A program made the position numbers and the translations under genes. This document shows positions 52,181 through 60,228 of a DNA stretch of 61,863 nt, one piece after another. The stretch is from the NCBI GenBank assembly GCA_022826485.1, contig JAJDUU010000037.1, positions 1 through 61,863 on the forward strand, read 5' to 3'. The stretch's first letter is position 1. Each line of letters starts with the position of its first letter. The notes below the pieces were generated by a model. It had not been told where the DNA came from. It saw only the letters and a list, made by a program, of their open reading frames with translations, and did not search any database. This DNA comes from Chloroflexota bacterium (lineage in GTDB: Bacteria > Chloroflexota > UBA11872).

Positions 52181-53005
52181 ATGAGCAGCTACGCCGTCCG
52201 TCCCGCGATCAACCATCAAATCAACCCCGTGACGCGCGCCCTGCGAGAAGGCCGGGTGGTCTTGGGGGCGTGCAGCATCTCGTTTGCGTCGCCGCCCGTG
52301 GCGCAGATATTCGGCTCGGCCGGATTTCACTTCTACTACATCGACATGGAGCACGGGCAGACCGGCTATCCCGAGCTGGCGACCATCTGCATGGCGTCCA
52401 AGCTCACGGGGATGGTGCCCATCGCCGGTACCACGAGCGTGGAGGACCATCTGATCGCCCGCCCGCTGGACGCCGGCGCGATGGGCGTGATTGTGCCGCA
52501 CGTCGAGACGGCCGAGCAGGCGGCCATGGCAGTTCGCTACAGCAAGTACCCGCCTGAGGGCAAGCGCGGCGTGCTGACGGCAGGCGTGCACACGGAGTTC
52601 GCGGAGCCGGACTGCGGCGAGCTGACCGCCGGGCAGAACCGCGAGGTCCTGACCGCCGTGAAGGTGGAGAGCGGGCTCGGCATCGAGAACATCGACGCGA
52701 TCGCCGCGACGCCCGGCCTGGACGCCATCCTGATCGGACGCACCGACCTGTCGGCCACCATCGGCATTCCGGGTCAGATCCACCATCCCGACATCCGGGA
52801 TTCCGTCGAGCGCATGCTGGACGCGGTCAAGCGCCACGGCATCGCCGGCGGCCCGCACATCGGGTCGATCGAGGAGTCGCTGGAGTGGGCCGACAAAGGC
52901 GCGACCTTCATGAGCTACGGCTACGACGGCGACATGCTCATGCAGGCGTCGAAGCAGTTCGTCGGCGGCGTGCGCGACCTGCTGGGAGACCGGCTGCTGG
53001 ACTGA
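52181..53005 (+). CDS. HpcH/HpaI family class II aldolase
   Basis: 274 aa TIM barrel. Metal and catalytic landmarks: YYIDMEHG (D55, E57, H58), VIVPHVETAEQA, and IGRTDLSATIG with the Asp ligand. The family cleaves 4-hydroxy-2-keto acids (such as 2-keto-3-deoxysugar acids) to pyruvate plus an aldehyde using a divalent metal. ATG 52181 with GAGG upstream. It fits the end of the sugar-acid route suggested by the neighbouring dehydratase and hydroxyacid dehydrogenase genes. Convergent with the amidohydrolase, stops 3 bp apart. Confidence 0.88.
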   Translation: MSSYAVRPAINHQINPVTRALREGRVVLGACSISFASPPVAQIFGSAGFHFYYIDMEHGQTGYPELATICMASKLTGMVPIAGTTSVEDHLIARPLDAGAMGVIVPHVETAEQAAMAVRYSKYPPEGKRGVLTAGVHTEFAEPDCGELTAGQNREVLTAVKVESGLGIENIDAIAATPGLDAILIGRTDLSATIGIPGQIHHPDIRDSVERMLDAVKRHGIAGGPHIGSIEESLEWADKGATFMSYGYDGDMLMQASKQFVGGVRDLLGDRLLD

Positions 53006-53008
53006 GGG

Positions 53009-53851
53009 CTACTCCAGGCCCAGCAGGCTCAGGCTGTCGCGGTGGATGATTCCCTCGATCTCCTCGGATGGAATCTTGGGCAGCCCGGTGCCCTCGGTGA
53101 CGGCGTTGATGTTTCGCAGGGTGTTGATCGTGCCGTCGACGGTGCTGAAGGGCAGGTCGCTGCCGAAGAGCACGTTGTCCACGGCGCCGAACTCGCTGAG
53201 CATGGCCAGTGCCTGGTAGAGCCACCACGGTTTGTTCTCGAGTCCCGACACGTCGGTGAACACGTTGGGGTGCTTGCGGGCGACGACCATGGCGTCGGCG
53301 AACCAGGGTAGGCCGATGTGCGCCAGGATGATCCGGAGCTCCGGGAACTCTCGCGCCACCGGGTCATAGAGCAGCGGACTGGCCAGCTCCATGGGCGTGT
53401 TGGCCATGCCCTGGTAGGCGGCGTGGGTCAGGATCGGCAGGCCGAGCTCCTGGGCTCGGGCATGGACCCGTCCGGCCTTGGGATCGTTGGGGTGGTAGTG
53501 CTGGTAGACGGGGCTCATCTTGATGCCGCGCAGGCCGAGGTCGTTCACGGATCGGTCAATCTCGTCGAGCGCGTCCGGCTGATTCGGATCGATTGACATA
53601 AAACCGATCAGCTTCTCGGGGTGCTGGCGCACGTAAGCCGCGATGTGGTCGTTGGGCGTGCACATTTCCATGGCGATGGAGTTGATGCCGAACACGATCA
53701 CGCGGTCGGCGGTCTGCTCGGCTTCCCAGTGCCGCTCGGGCGTGACGTTGATATCCAGCACCTCCGGCGGATAGGTCAGCTCGATGGCCCGGCTGAACTG
53801 CGGGCCCCACTGCTCCGAGGTGCTCAGGTGAGTGTGGACGTCGACGATCAT
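53009..53851 (-). CDS. Amidohydrolase-2 family (metal-dependent TIM-barrel hydrolase)
   Basis: 280 aa. N-terminal metal motif VDVHTH (H6 and H8), then LPILTHAAY (His), IILAHIGLPW (His) and the final Asp in NVLFGSDLPF. This family (ACMSD/LigW-like) hydrolyses lactones or decarboxylates. ATG 53851 overlaps the stop of the upstream dehydrogenase by four bases (ATGA), so the two are translationally coupled. A lactonase or decarboxylase step next to a hydroxyacid dehydrogenase is the likely role. Confidence 0.87.
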   Translation of the reverse strand: MIVDVHTHLSTSEQWGPQFSRAIELTYPPEVLDINVTPERHWEAEQTADRVIVFGINSIAMEMCTPNDHIAAYVRQHPEKLIGFMSIDPNQPDALDEIDRSVNDLGLRGIKMSPVYQHYHPNDPKAGRVHARAQELGLPILTHAAYQGMANTPMELASPLLYDPVAREFPELRIILAHIGLPWFADAMVVARKHPNVFTDVSGLENKPWWLYQALAMLSEFGAVDNVLFGSDLPFSTVDGTINTLRNINAVTEGTGLPKIPSEEIEGIIHRDSLSLLGLE

Positions 53852-54831
53852 GACGCCTTCGCCTCCCACAGCAGCGGCTCGTCCGCAAGCAACCGCCGCA
53901 CGTTTTCGGCCACGCCGGCTGCCGTCTCGCGAACGAAAACGTCGCAGGCGTTGGAGGCGTGTGGCGTGACGAACACTTCGTAGTCAAAGAGCGGATCGGC
54001 GGGATCGACCGGTTCCTCCCAGAAGACGTCGATCCCGGCCGTGCTCAGCTTGCCGCTCGCCAGCGCGTCGATCAGCGCCTCACGGTCGATCACGTGACCC
54101 CGCGCCACGTTCACGATCACGGCGTCGTCGTCCATGGCGGCGATGGACTCGGCGTTGATCAGCCCCTCGGTCTCGGGCGTGAGCGGCGTGGCCAGCGCGA
54201 TGAAGCGACAGCCGCGCACGGCCTCATGCAGCTCGTCGGGCGGATGCACCGACGTCAATCCAAGCTCGTGCACGTCGCTCTCGCGGGGCGTACGCCGTAC
54301 GCCAACGATCTCGCAGCCGAACGGCTGCAACAGCCGCACCAGCTGGCTGCCAATGCCTCCCAGACCGATGACGCAGACCCTGGAGCCGAACAGCGAATGG
54401 CCGAACGGCACGTTCCAGTCTTGCGTGCGAACGCCCTCGAGCAGTCGCGGATAGCGGCGACCGCCGCCGATCAGCAGGAAGAGGGCCATCTCCGCCACGG
54501 CTTGAGCCAGACCACCGTCCGCCGAGGGCACGTTGGCGACGCGTACGCCGCGGGCGTTCGCCGCCGCTACGTCGATGGCGTCGAGCCCGACTCCAGGCTG
54601 CTGCACCAGGCGCAGCTTCGGCGACGCATCGAGGACGGTGGCGTCGATGATGGCCCGGGCCGGGAGGAGGACGGCGGCGTCGCCAGCGTGCTGCGCGACC
54701 TCGGCCTCGGGACAGGTTCGCACCCGGTGATCGGGCAGCGCCGCCTGGATGCCGCCCGACAGGTCCGGCATGTAGTCGTTGCAGAACAGCAGGTCCACGG
54801 GATGGTCCGCCTTTGCTCGCTCGCGGCCCAA
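53848..54831 (-). CDS. D-2-hydroxyacid dehydrogenase
   Basis: 327 aa with an intact active site: NAD motif GLGGIG (156-161), R244 (NVARGHVI), E273 (DVFWEEP) and H291 (VTPHASNA). It reduces or oxidises a 2-keto/2-hydroxy acid such as glyoxylate, hydroxypyruvate or a sugar-derived acid. The first gene of a coupled pair with the amidohydrolase. Divergent from the galactonate-dehydratase-like gene with 94 bp between. Confidence 0.9.
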   Translation of the reverse strand: MGRERAKADHPVDLLFCNDYMPDLSGGIQAALPDHRVRTCPEAEVAQHAGDAAVLLPARAIIDATVLDASPKLRLVQQPGVGLDAIDVAAANARGVRVANVPSADGGLAQAVAEMALFLLIGGGRRYPRLLEGVRTQDWNVPFGHSLFGSRVCVIGLGGIGSQLVRLLQPFGCEIVGVRRTPRESDVHELGLTSVHPPDELHEAVRGCRFIALATPLTPETEGLINAESIAAMDDDAVIVNVARGHVIDREALIDALASGKLSTAGIDVFWEEPVDPADPLFDYEVFVTPHASNACDVFVRETAAGVAENVRRLLADEPLLWEAKAS

Positions 54832-54925
54832 CGACCACGGGCGCCGAACGCTCGGGGCAGCATGCGATCATAGGCCGCCGGTTCCGCGGGTGCGAGCGCA
54901 TCCGAGCCCTCACGGGGGAGGCGAC

Positions 54926-56083
54926 ATGCGGATCACCGACGTCAAGCACTTTGCGCCCACGGTCGGGATGCGGCCGCAAACCATCGTGAAGGTCGAGACC
55001 GACGCCGGCATCTCCGGGCTCGGCGAAGCCGGCACCGCGGGCCGCGAGCGGGCGGTGCGGGGCATGTTCGACCACTACCGCGAATTTCTGATCGGCAAGG
55101 ACCCGCGGCGGATCGAAGACATCCACCAGGTGCTCTACCGCAGCCAGTATTTCGAAGGCGGCACGGTGATCACCGCCGCCGCCTCGGCCATCGACATCGC
55201 GCTGTGGGACATCCTGGGGCAGCACCTGAACACGCCGATCTGGCAGCTTCTGGGCGGCGCGTCGCGACACAAGGTCACTTGCTTTGCAGACGCCGTGGCC
55301 GGCGAGGGCGCGACCATGCCGGAGCGCGCGGCGGATCTGGCGGCGAAGGGCTGGTGCACGGTGCGCTTCTCGCCCGTGATGCCAACTGAAGTCGATCCCG
55401 ACGCGCCCGAGGACGTCTACGAACCGTGGGAGTCAGTGGTGGCGAGCTCCGAGATGCTTCATGCAGTGCGTGCTCGCGTGGGACCGCGGCTGCGAATGGG
55501 GATCGACTTCCACCACCGGCTCAGCGTGGCCGACGCCGCCGAGTTCTGCCGCCTGGTCGACGACGTCAATCTCATGTTTCTTGAAGAGCCGATCCGGTCC
55601 GAGAGCCCCGACGCGTATGCCTCGCTGCGTGCCATGACCGACATTCCATTCGCCATTGGCGAGGAGTTCTCGGGCATCTACGTCTTCGCGCCGTTCATCG
55701 AGCGCGGGCTGAGCAACTACGTGCGGCTGGACGTGTGCAACGTGGGCGGCTTCACGGCGGCGCGGAAGGTGGCCGGCATGGCGGAGGCGCATTACCTGGA
55801 GGTGATGCCGCACAACCCGCTGGGACCGATTTCCACGGCGGCGGCGGTGCACTTTTGCACGGCCATCCCGAACTTCGCTTTGCTCGAATACAACTGGAAT
55901 ACGCGGGCGCGCCCGCCGGACCTGTTTCCGGAGGGATTCGACATCGAGGGCGACGCGTTTCCGCTGCCCGAGGCGCCGGGGCTGGGCGTCAAGCTGAACG
56001 AAGATGCGCTGGCCGATCATCCGACGGTGTTCTGGGAGGCGCCCCACCTGCGCCGGCGCGACGGCTCGTATACGAACTGGTGA
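54926..56083 (+). CDS. Enolase-superfamily sugar-acid dehydratase (galactonate dehydratase-like)
   Basis: 385 aa. Capping domain to about 115, then the barrel. Metal ligands D194, E220 and E246; catalytic His196 (DFHH) and H296 (VMPHNPLGPIS), the pattern of D-galactonate or mannonate-type dehydratases. The C-terminal W (FWEAP, YTNW) closes the site. It removes water from an aldonate to give a 2-keto-3-deoxy acid. Excellent SD GGGGGAGG 5 bases upstream of ATG 54926. The stop overlaps the next gene start (GTGA), so the product would pass to the adjacent DHDPS-family aldolase. Confidence 0.88.
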   Translation: MRITDVKHFAPTVGMRPQTIVKVETDAGISGLGEAGTAGRERAVRGMFDHYREFLIGKDPRRIEDIHQVLYRSQYFEGGTVITAAASAIDIALWDILGQHLNTPIWQLLGGASRHKVTCFADAVAGEGATMPERAADLAAKGWCTVRFSPVMPTEVDPDAPEDVYEPWESVVASSEMLHAVRARVGPRLRMGIDFHHRLSVADAAEFCRLVDDVNLMFLEEPIRSESPDAYASLRAMTDIPFAIGEEFSGIYVFAPFIERGLSNYVRLDVCNVGGFTAARKVAGMAEAHYLEVMPHNPLGPISTAAAVHFCTAIPNFALLEYNWNTRARPPDLFPEGFDIEGDAFPLPEAPGLGVKLNEDALADHPTVFWEAPHLRRRDGSYTNW

Positions 56084-56994
56084 GCGAGGCTCGGCTGGGT
56101 CGGTTCTACTCGATCCTGCAGACGCCGTTTGACGCCGACGGCGCAATCGACCGCGCCGGCCTGGTGCGACTCCTGGACCACCGCGAACGGTGCGGGTGCG
56201 ACGGGCTGTTTCTGCTCGGCGTGGCGTCCGAAGCGATGTTCCTCAGCCGGGCCGAGCAGGAGGAGGTCGTCGGCCTGGTCATGCGCGAGCTTGGCGGGCG
56301 GCTGCCGGTGCTGGTGGCGGCGTATGCCCCGGCGACGGCCGCCGTGATCGAGCTGGGCCATCGCTGGGCCGACCTGGGAGCGTCCGGAGTGGTGGTGCTG
56401 CCGCCGTACGCCGCCGCGCCCACGGACGACGCGGTGGTGCGCCACTACGCGGCTGTCGCGGCGGCGCTGGGCGTGCCGATTATCGCGCAGGACGAGCCGA
56501 ACACCAGCGGGGTGGCCATGAGCGCCGGGCTGCTGGCGCGCCTGGCCCGTGAAGTCGAAGGCGTGGCCGCGTTCAAGGTCGAAGGACAGCCGGTGACGCA
56601 GCGGCTGAGCGCGGTGCGGTCGTTGGTCGGCGACGCGCGCCCCTTGTATTCGGCTGCGGGAACGTCGTTCGTGCAGGAGTTGGAGCGGGGATCGGGCGGC
56701 ATGATGACGGGCTACCCCTATCCCGAGGTCATCGTCGAGACGCTGGCGCTGTTTCACAATGGCGACGCAGCGGGAGCGAATGCTCTGTGGGACCACCTGA
56801 TGCCGCTGACGGCCATGGATGCGCGGCCCGGACTCATGTGGGCGGTGCGCAAGGAGATTCTCAAGCGGCGCGGGCTGATCAAGCACGCGACGGTGCGGGA
56901 TCCGGCACCGGAGATCGACGCGGCGACGCGGGAGGAGATCGGACACCTGATCGACCGGCTGGAGTTGGCCGAGAGGTATTCGGTCGGAGACTAA
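56080..56994 (+). CDS. DHDPS/NAL-family aldolase, probable 2-keto-3-deoxy sugar-acid aldolase
   Basis: 304 aa with GTG start overlapping the dehydratase stop. More classical than the other DHDPS relatives here: ILQTPFDADGAIDRAGLVRL at the N terminus, GVASEAMFLSRAE as the substrate loop (T-T-G-E replaced by A-S-E), and Schiff-base Lys in VAAFKVEGQP. The Tyr strand reads IIAQDEPNTSG, so the tyrosine is replaced. Context favours cleavage or further dehydration of the 2-keto-3-deoxy acid made by the coupled upstream enzyme. Confidence 0.87.
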   Translation: MSEARLGRFYSILQTPFDADGAIDRAGLVRLLDHRERCGCDGLFLLGVASEAMFLSRAEQEEVVGLVMRELGGRLPVLVAAYAPATAAVIELGHRWADLGASGVVVLPPYAAAPTDDAVVRHYAAVAAALGVPIIAQDEPNTSGVAMSAGLLARLAREVEGVAAFKVEGQPVTQRLSAVRSLVGDARPLYSAAGTSFVQELERGSGGMMTGYPYPEVIVETLALFHNGDAAGANALWDHLMPLTAMDARPGLMWAVRKEILKRRGLIKHATVRDPAPEIDAATREEIGHLIDRLELAERYSVGD

Positions 56995-57043
56995 CGCTGC
57001 GGGCGTATGATGACCGCGGGCTGCGATGGTGGAGAAAGCGCGC

Positions 57044-58072
57044 ATGTTGCTAGATAGCCGGAAGTGGGACGCCCGCTACGGTCACGATCTGCTCGCGGCC
57101 TACGGGCCGACCTACACGTCCTATCTCGCCATCACGTCGCCGAGCGCATGGGCCGTGGTGGAGGAGTTCTTTCCCCACCCGCCGCGTCAGCTCGAGTTCC
57201 AGCAGGGCATGGCTGAGGGCTATGTCGAGCCGCTGATCGATCGACTGCCCGACGCCGAGGTGGTGCTGGGCATAGGCGGCGGCAACGCCCTGGACGTGGG
57301 GAAGTACGTGGCCTGGAAGCTGGAAAAGCCGTTAGTGCTGATTCCCACCATCGTCTCGACCGGCGCGATATTCCAGGCGCCGGTGGCGGTGCGCCGTGCG
57401 GACATCTGGGAGTTCTTCCACGACACGGTTGCGCCCGACTATCTGCTGCTGGACTACGACGTGATCGCGGCGGCGCCGCCGCATCTCAACCGGGCCGGCA
57501 TGGGCGAGTGCATCTGCAACCTGGGACATGTGGCGTCGTGGCGCTGGTGGGCGGAGCAGGGACTCGAGGGCCTCCCGCCGATGGACCAGGCCGCGGCGGA
57601 CGGGACGCTGGCCTGGATCTACAAACGCTGCCGGCAGTTCAGCGAGGGCCTCGACGAAAACGGCCAGTTGAGCGATCACGCGATCCGCATCGCCAGCGAG
57701 ATCAACCGCGAGCGCTACGACGTGCCCACGTTCGACATGAAGGTCTCGCGCAGCATCGATCACACCTTCGTCATCGCGTTCGAGTGGGTGCTGGACCGCG
57801 AGCTGATTCACTCGGAGGCCGTGTCGCTTGGGTCACTCATCAACGCGCACGTCTACGGGTGGGGGTTCGATGAGACGAAGGCGCTGCTGGATCTGTGCCG
57901 CGTGCGCTACCGTCCCGCCGAGATCGGCTGCACCTGGGACGAGGTGAAGACGGTGCTTGCCAGGATCAACGAACTGCACGATCTCCTGGGGAATCCTCCC
58001 AACTGGTTCCACCACCGCACGCTCGGCGACGAATCGTTCGAGCGGATGGCGGCGGCCATCGACGCGGCATAG
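57044..58072 (+). CDS. Glycerol-1-phosphate dehydrogenase-like (iron-containing/DHQ-synthase fold)
   Basis: 342 aa. N-terminal nucleotide domain with GIGGGNALDVGKYVAW and PTIVSTGAIF as in G1P and glycerol dehydrogenases; the metal site aspartate and histidine regions are NRAGMGECICN and the helical domain with IDHTFVIAFEWVL. Iron/zinc-dependent NAD(P)H dehydrogenases of this fold reduce dihydroxyacetone phosphate or small aldehydes. ATG 57044 is preferred (GGAGA 6-10 bases upstream); ATG 57026 is in frame. It is 49 bp after the aldolase and 16 bp before a Gfo/Idh gene, in one likely operon. Confidence 0.8.
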   Translation: MLLDSRKWDARYGHDLLAAYGPTYTSYLAITSPSAWAVVEEFFPHPPRQLEFQQGMAEGYVEPLIDRLPDAEVVLGIGGGNALDVGKYVAWKLEKPLVLIPTIVSTGAIFQAPVAVRRADIWEFFHDTVAPDYLLLDYDVIAAAPPHLNRAGMGECICNLGHVASWRWWAEQGLEGLPPMDQAAADGTLAWIYKRCRQFSEGLDENGQLSDHAIRIASEINRERYDVPTFDMKVSRSIDHTFVIAFEWVLDRELIHSEAVSLGSLINAHVYGWGFDETKALLDLCRVRYRPAEIGCTWDEVKTVLARINELHDLLGNPPNWFHHRTLGDESFERMAAAIDAA

Positions 58073-58088
58073 CCGGGGAAACGGGCAA

Positions 58089-59123
58089 ATGTCGCAATCG
58101 GTTGTGCGGGTCGGACTCATCGGCGCCGGGAACTTCGGCGGCGAGGTGGCAAAGATCGTAGCGCGGCGGCCGGAGCTGGAGCTGGTTGGCGTCGCCGACG
58201 TGAATGCGGACGCCGCTCAGCGGCGCGGCGAGGAATACGGCACGCCCTGGTGGGGCGATCACCGCGACCTGCTGGCCGACTGCGACTGCGACGCGGTGGC
58301 CGTCGCCACGCCGCACAACACGCACCGGGACATCGTGGTGGACGCGGCGGCGGCCGGGCGCCACATCTTTTGCGAAAAGACCATGGCGATCACCGTGGCC
58401 GAGTGCCACGACATGATCGAGGCGGCCGACCGGCACGGCGTGAAGCTGATGATCGGCCACAAGCGGCGCTTCCGCGGCGCGCATGCCGAGATCAAGCGCC
58501 TGCTCGAAACCGGCGAGTTCGGCCGGCCGCTTTCCATCAATGTGCATGGCTACTTCGGGCGGCGGATTCACGGCTTCTGGTCCAGGAAGGCGGCCAACGG
58601 CGGGTTGCTGTACTGGGCCGGCACGCACGACGTGGACACCATTCGCCACTACCTGGGCGAGGTCGAGACGGTGTCGGCGATGGCCGGTCCCAAGCTGTTT
58701 CCCGACGTGACCGACTACGACGACGCGATTGCCGTGAATCTGCGGTTCCGCAACGGGGCGGTGGGATCGATCCAGGTCACGACGGCGTTTCCCATGGCCA
58801 CCTACCGCACGTCGTTTAGCTACCAGATCGCCTGCGAGCACGGCGGCATCGCCTACGACCCGCGGCAGGTGGCGGTGCACTACGCCACGCACGACGGCCC
58901 GATGCAGACGACGTTCTTCGAGGGCTATGGCTTCGAGGAGGCGTTCGATACCGAGTGGGACAGCTTCGCCGCCTGGGTGCTGCGCGACGAGCCGCCGGTG
59001 CTGACCGGCGAGGACGGCCTGCGGGCGGTGGAGATCATGCAGGCGGCCTACATTTCGGTCGAGGAGGGCGGCAGGCCGATTTCGCTCCCGCTGGACCGCG
59101 ACGAGCGCAGACCATTTGGGTAG
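58089..59123 (+). CDS. Gfo/Idh/MocA family oxidoreductase
   Basis: 344 aa. Rossmann motif VGLIGAGNFGGE (8-19), family signature IFCEKTMAITVAECHD (EKT for EKP), GHKRRFRGAHAEIKRL and the active-site run NGGLLYWAGTHDVDTIRHYLG with the conserved His. It is the last gene of the plus-strand run that begins at 54926. Start ATG 58089 lies 16 bp after the previous stop. It probably oxidises a sugar or cyclitol feeding the dehydratase-aldolase route. Confidence 0.88.
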   Translation: MSQSVVRVGLIGAGNFGGEVAKIVARRPELELVGVADVNADAAQRRGEEYGTPWWGDHRDLLADCDCDAVAVATPHNTHRDIVVDAAAAGRHIFCEKTMAITVAECHDMIEAADRHGVKLMIGHKRRFRGAHAEIKRLLETGEFGRPLSINVHGYFGRRIHGFWSRKAANGGLLYWAGTHDVDTIRHYLGEVETVSAMAGPKLFPDVTDYDDAIAVNLRFRNGAVGSIQVTTAFPMATYRTSFSYQIACEHGGIAYDPRQVAVHYATHDGPMQTTFFEGYGFEEAFDTEWDSFAAWVLRDEPPVLTGEDGLRAVEIMQAAYISVEEGGRPISLPLDRDERRPFG

Positions 59124-59186
59124 GGGCCGCCGAACTCGCCGGCCTCGGCCACACCCTCCGGTGAACTGCCGGGCTAAGGTCGTCGG

Positions 59187-59381
59187 TCAGCGTCGGAGGC
59201 CGGGATCGTTCCGCCGACCCGGAAGAGCGTGGTAGGCGTGCGTCTCCGGACTTTGCAGTTTGCGCAAGTCCCTGCGCACGTGCTGCCAAGGAATCTCTTC
59301 CTCCGGCGAAGACGTGATCCACGGCCAGAACCGCTAAGCGAGGCGCATCGCGGCGCTCGGTAGTGCGAGTAGCGCCCGTAC
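59187..59381 (-). pseudogene. Decayed member A of the small-protein array
   Basis: 65 codons homologous to the three intact small genes to its right. The initiation position, correctly spaced after a GGAG site, reads GTA (59379-59381), and codon 16 is TAG (59334-59336) where member B has Tyr. The rest (RFWPWITSSPEEE, RRDLRKLQSPETHAY) still aligns with member B (RSWLWFTPSPEQE, KKIRNDQSQETRAY). Confidence 0.7.
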
Positions 59382-59400
59382 GAAAAGGCTCCATCCTCGT

Positions 59401-59463
59401 GCAGCTGCACGTACGGATGCTGCGTTGATTCGAGGCGATGGTTACGGCGGCCTGCGAGCCGCC
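59401..59463 (-). promoter_or_regulatory. Spacer element of the small-gene array (A-B)
   Basis: Contains on the minus strand a GGCGGC/GCCGCC stem-loop (59446-59463) just after the member B stop, a TCGAATC box (about 59427-59433) and, upstream of member A, the perfect 14-bp palindrome CGTGCAGCTGCACG (about 59398-59411). Diverged copies of all three parts lie in the B-C spacer. Confidence 0.55.
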
Positions 59464-59479
59464 GAGTCAAGCTGAGCGG

Positions 59480-59653
59480 CTAGTAGCGATTACGGTAGCG
59501 GCCAGCCATATCGACGTAGGCGCGCGTCTCTTGACTCTGGTCATTGCGGATTTTCTTCGCGAGAGCTTCCTGCTCTGGGGAAGGCGTGAACCACAGCCAC
59601 GAGCGATAAACGAGTCGCTTGGTCAAGCGCCAAATTGCGAGTAGTGCCCCCAT
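59480..59653 (-). CDS. Small protein, array member B
   Basis: 57 aa, ATG 59653 with SD GGAG 6 bases upstream. An N-terminal hydrophobic and basic helix (GALLAIWRLTKRLVYRSWLW), then the conserved TPSPEQE motif, then a charged tail rich in Lys/Arg/Gln ending RYRNRY. It aligns with members C and D and with decayed member A. No known family is recognised. A stem-loop 17-34 bp after the stop and a GATTCTA box (minus-strand TAGAATC) 46-52 bp upstream recur with the other members. Membrane-binding or nucleic-acid-binding roles are both possible. Confidence 0.7.
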   Translation of the reverse strand: MGALLAIWRLTKRLVYRSWLWFTPSPEQEALAKKIRNDQSQETRAYVDMAGRYRNRY

Positions 59654-59749
59654 GAAAATCTCCTATCGCCGTGCAACTGCACGTACGGATGCGAGCTTGA
59701 TTCTAGGTGATGGTCAGGCGGCCGTGAGCCGCCGGGTCGAGGTGAGCGG
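59654..59749 (-). promoter_or_regulatory. Spacer element of the small-gene array (B-C)
   Basis: Contains the GGCGGC/GCCGCC stem-loop (59717-59733) after member C, the GATTCTA box (59699-59705, TAGAATC on the coding strand, resembling a -10 element), and a near-palindrome CGTGCAACTGCACG (about 59670-59683) between the box and the SD of member B. Confidence 0.55.
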
Positions 59750-59935
59750 CTAGCGACTGCCGGGTCCTACGCCACCGCGCGTGTAGTGCTCCCGTATGGC
59801 GTCGTGCGCCTGCTGACGCGCCTGCCGGCGTTGCTGCGCCGAGTGCATGCGCTGCTCGGGGGTGGGTGTGACCCAGCGCCTTAAGCGAGTCACGAGTCGA
59901 GCGAGAAAGCGGGGCACCGCGAGGATGACTCTCAC
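59750..59935 (-). CDS. Small protein, array member C
   Basis: 61 aa from GTG 59935, placed by the GGAG-CCTTTC-start spacing shared with member B; TTG 59947 is an alternative that adds four residues. The same layout: amphipathic basic helix (RVILAVPRFLARLVTRLRRW), TPTPEQ motif, then a Gln/Arg-rich tail (SAQQRRQARQQAHDAIREH). Stop followed on the minus strand by the GGCGGC/GCCGCC stem-loop at 59717-59733, and a TAGAATC box lies 52-58 bp upstream of the start (59987-59993). Confidence 0.7.
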   Translation of the reverse strand: MRVILAVPRFLARLVTRLRRWVTPTPEQRMHSAQQRRQARQQAHDAIREHYTRGGVGPGSR

Positions 59936-60039
59936 GAAAGGCTCCAATCGACGTTCGCCTGCATGCTTGGACTCGAAACCTTGTCTGATTCTAGGCGATC
60001 ATCACGAGCTCGGTTGAGCCGGTGGGCCAGTCCGAACGG

Positions 60040-60228
60040 TTACGGCCAGAAGACCCGCCGAGCCCCGCCCTTAGAGTGGGTCCTGCTTACAAAGTTGCCC
60101 GTCCGTTGGCTTTGACGTCGATGCAAGTGCTTCCCCATGGTGTGCTGCTTGGGCGCAGGCACGAACAAGCGCCAAATGCGGCGCACGGGCCAGGTAGCCA
60201 GGCGCAGCACGGCGAGAATGGGGCGCAT
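60040..60228 (-). CDS. Small protein, array member D
   Basis: 62 aa from ATG 60228, preceded by GATGAGG with the same spacing as the other members; in-frame ATG 60240 and an earlier start at 60255 are less likely. Helix RPILAVLRLATWPVRRIWRL, then FVPAPKQH in place of TPSPEQ, then a basic tail (KHLHRRQSQRTGNF). The most divergent intact member. A minus-strand TAGAATC box is at 60280-60286. The order D-C-B-A on the minus strand is one of decreasing distance from the enolase gene. Confidence 0.65.
   Translation of the reverse strand: MRPILAVLRLATWPVRRIWRLFVPAPKQHTMGKHLHRRQSQRTGNFVSRTHSKGGARRVFWP

Noticed and set aside
59035-59394. A 119-codon minus-strand frame over small-gene member A.
   Set aside because: It is in another frame from the array homology and overlaps the end of the Gfo/Idh gene; the array alignment explains the region better.
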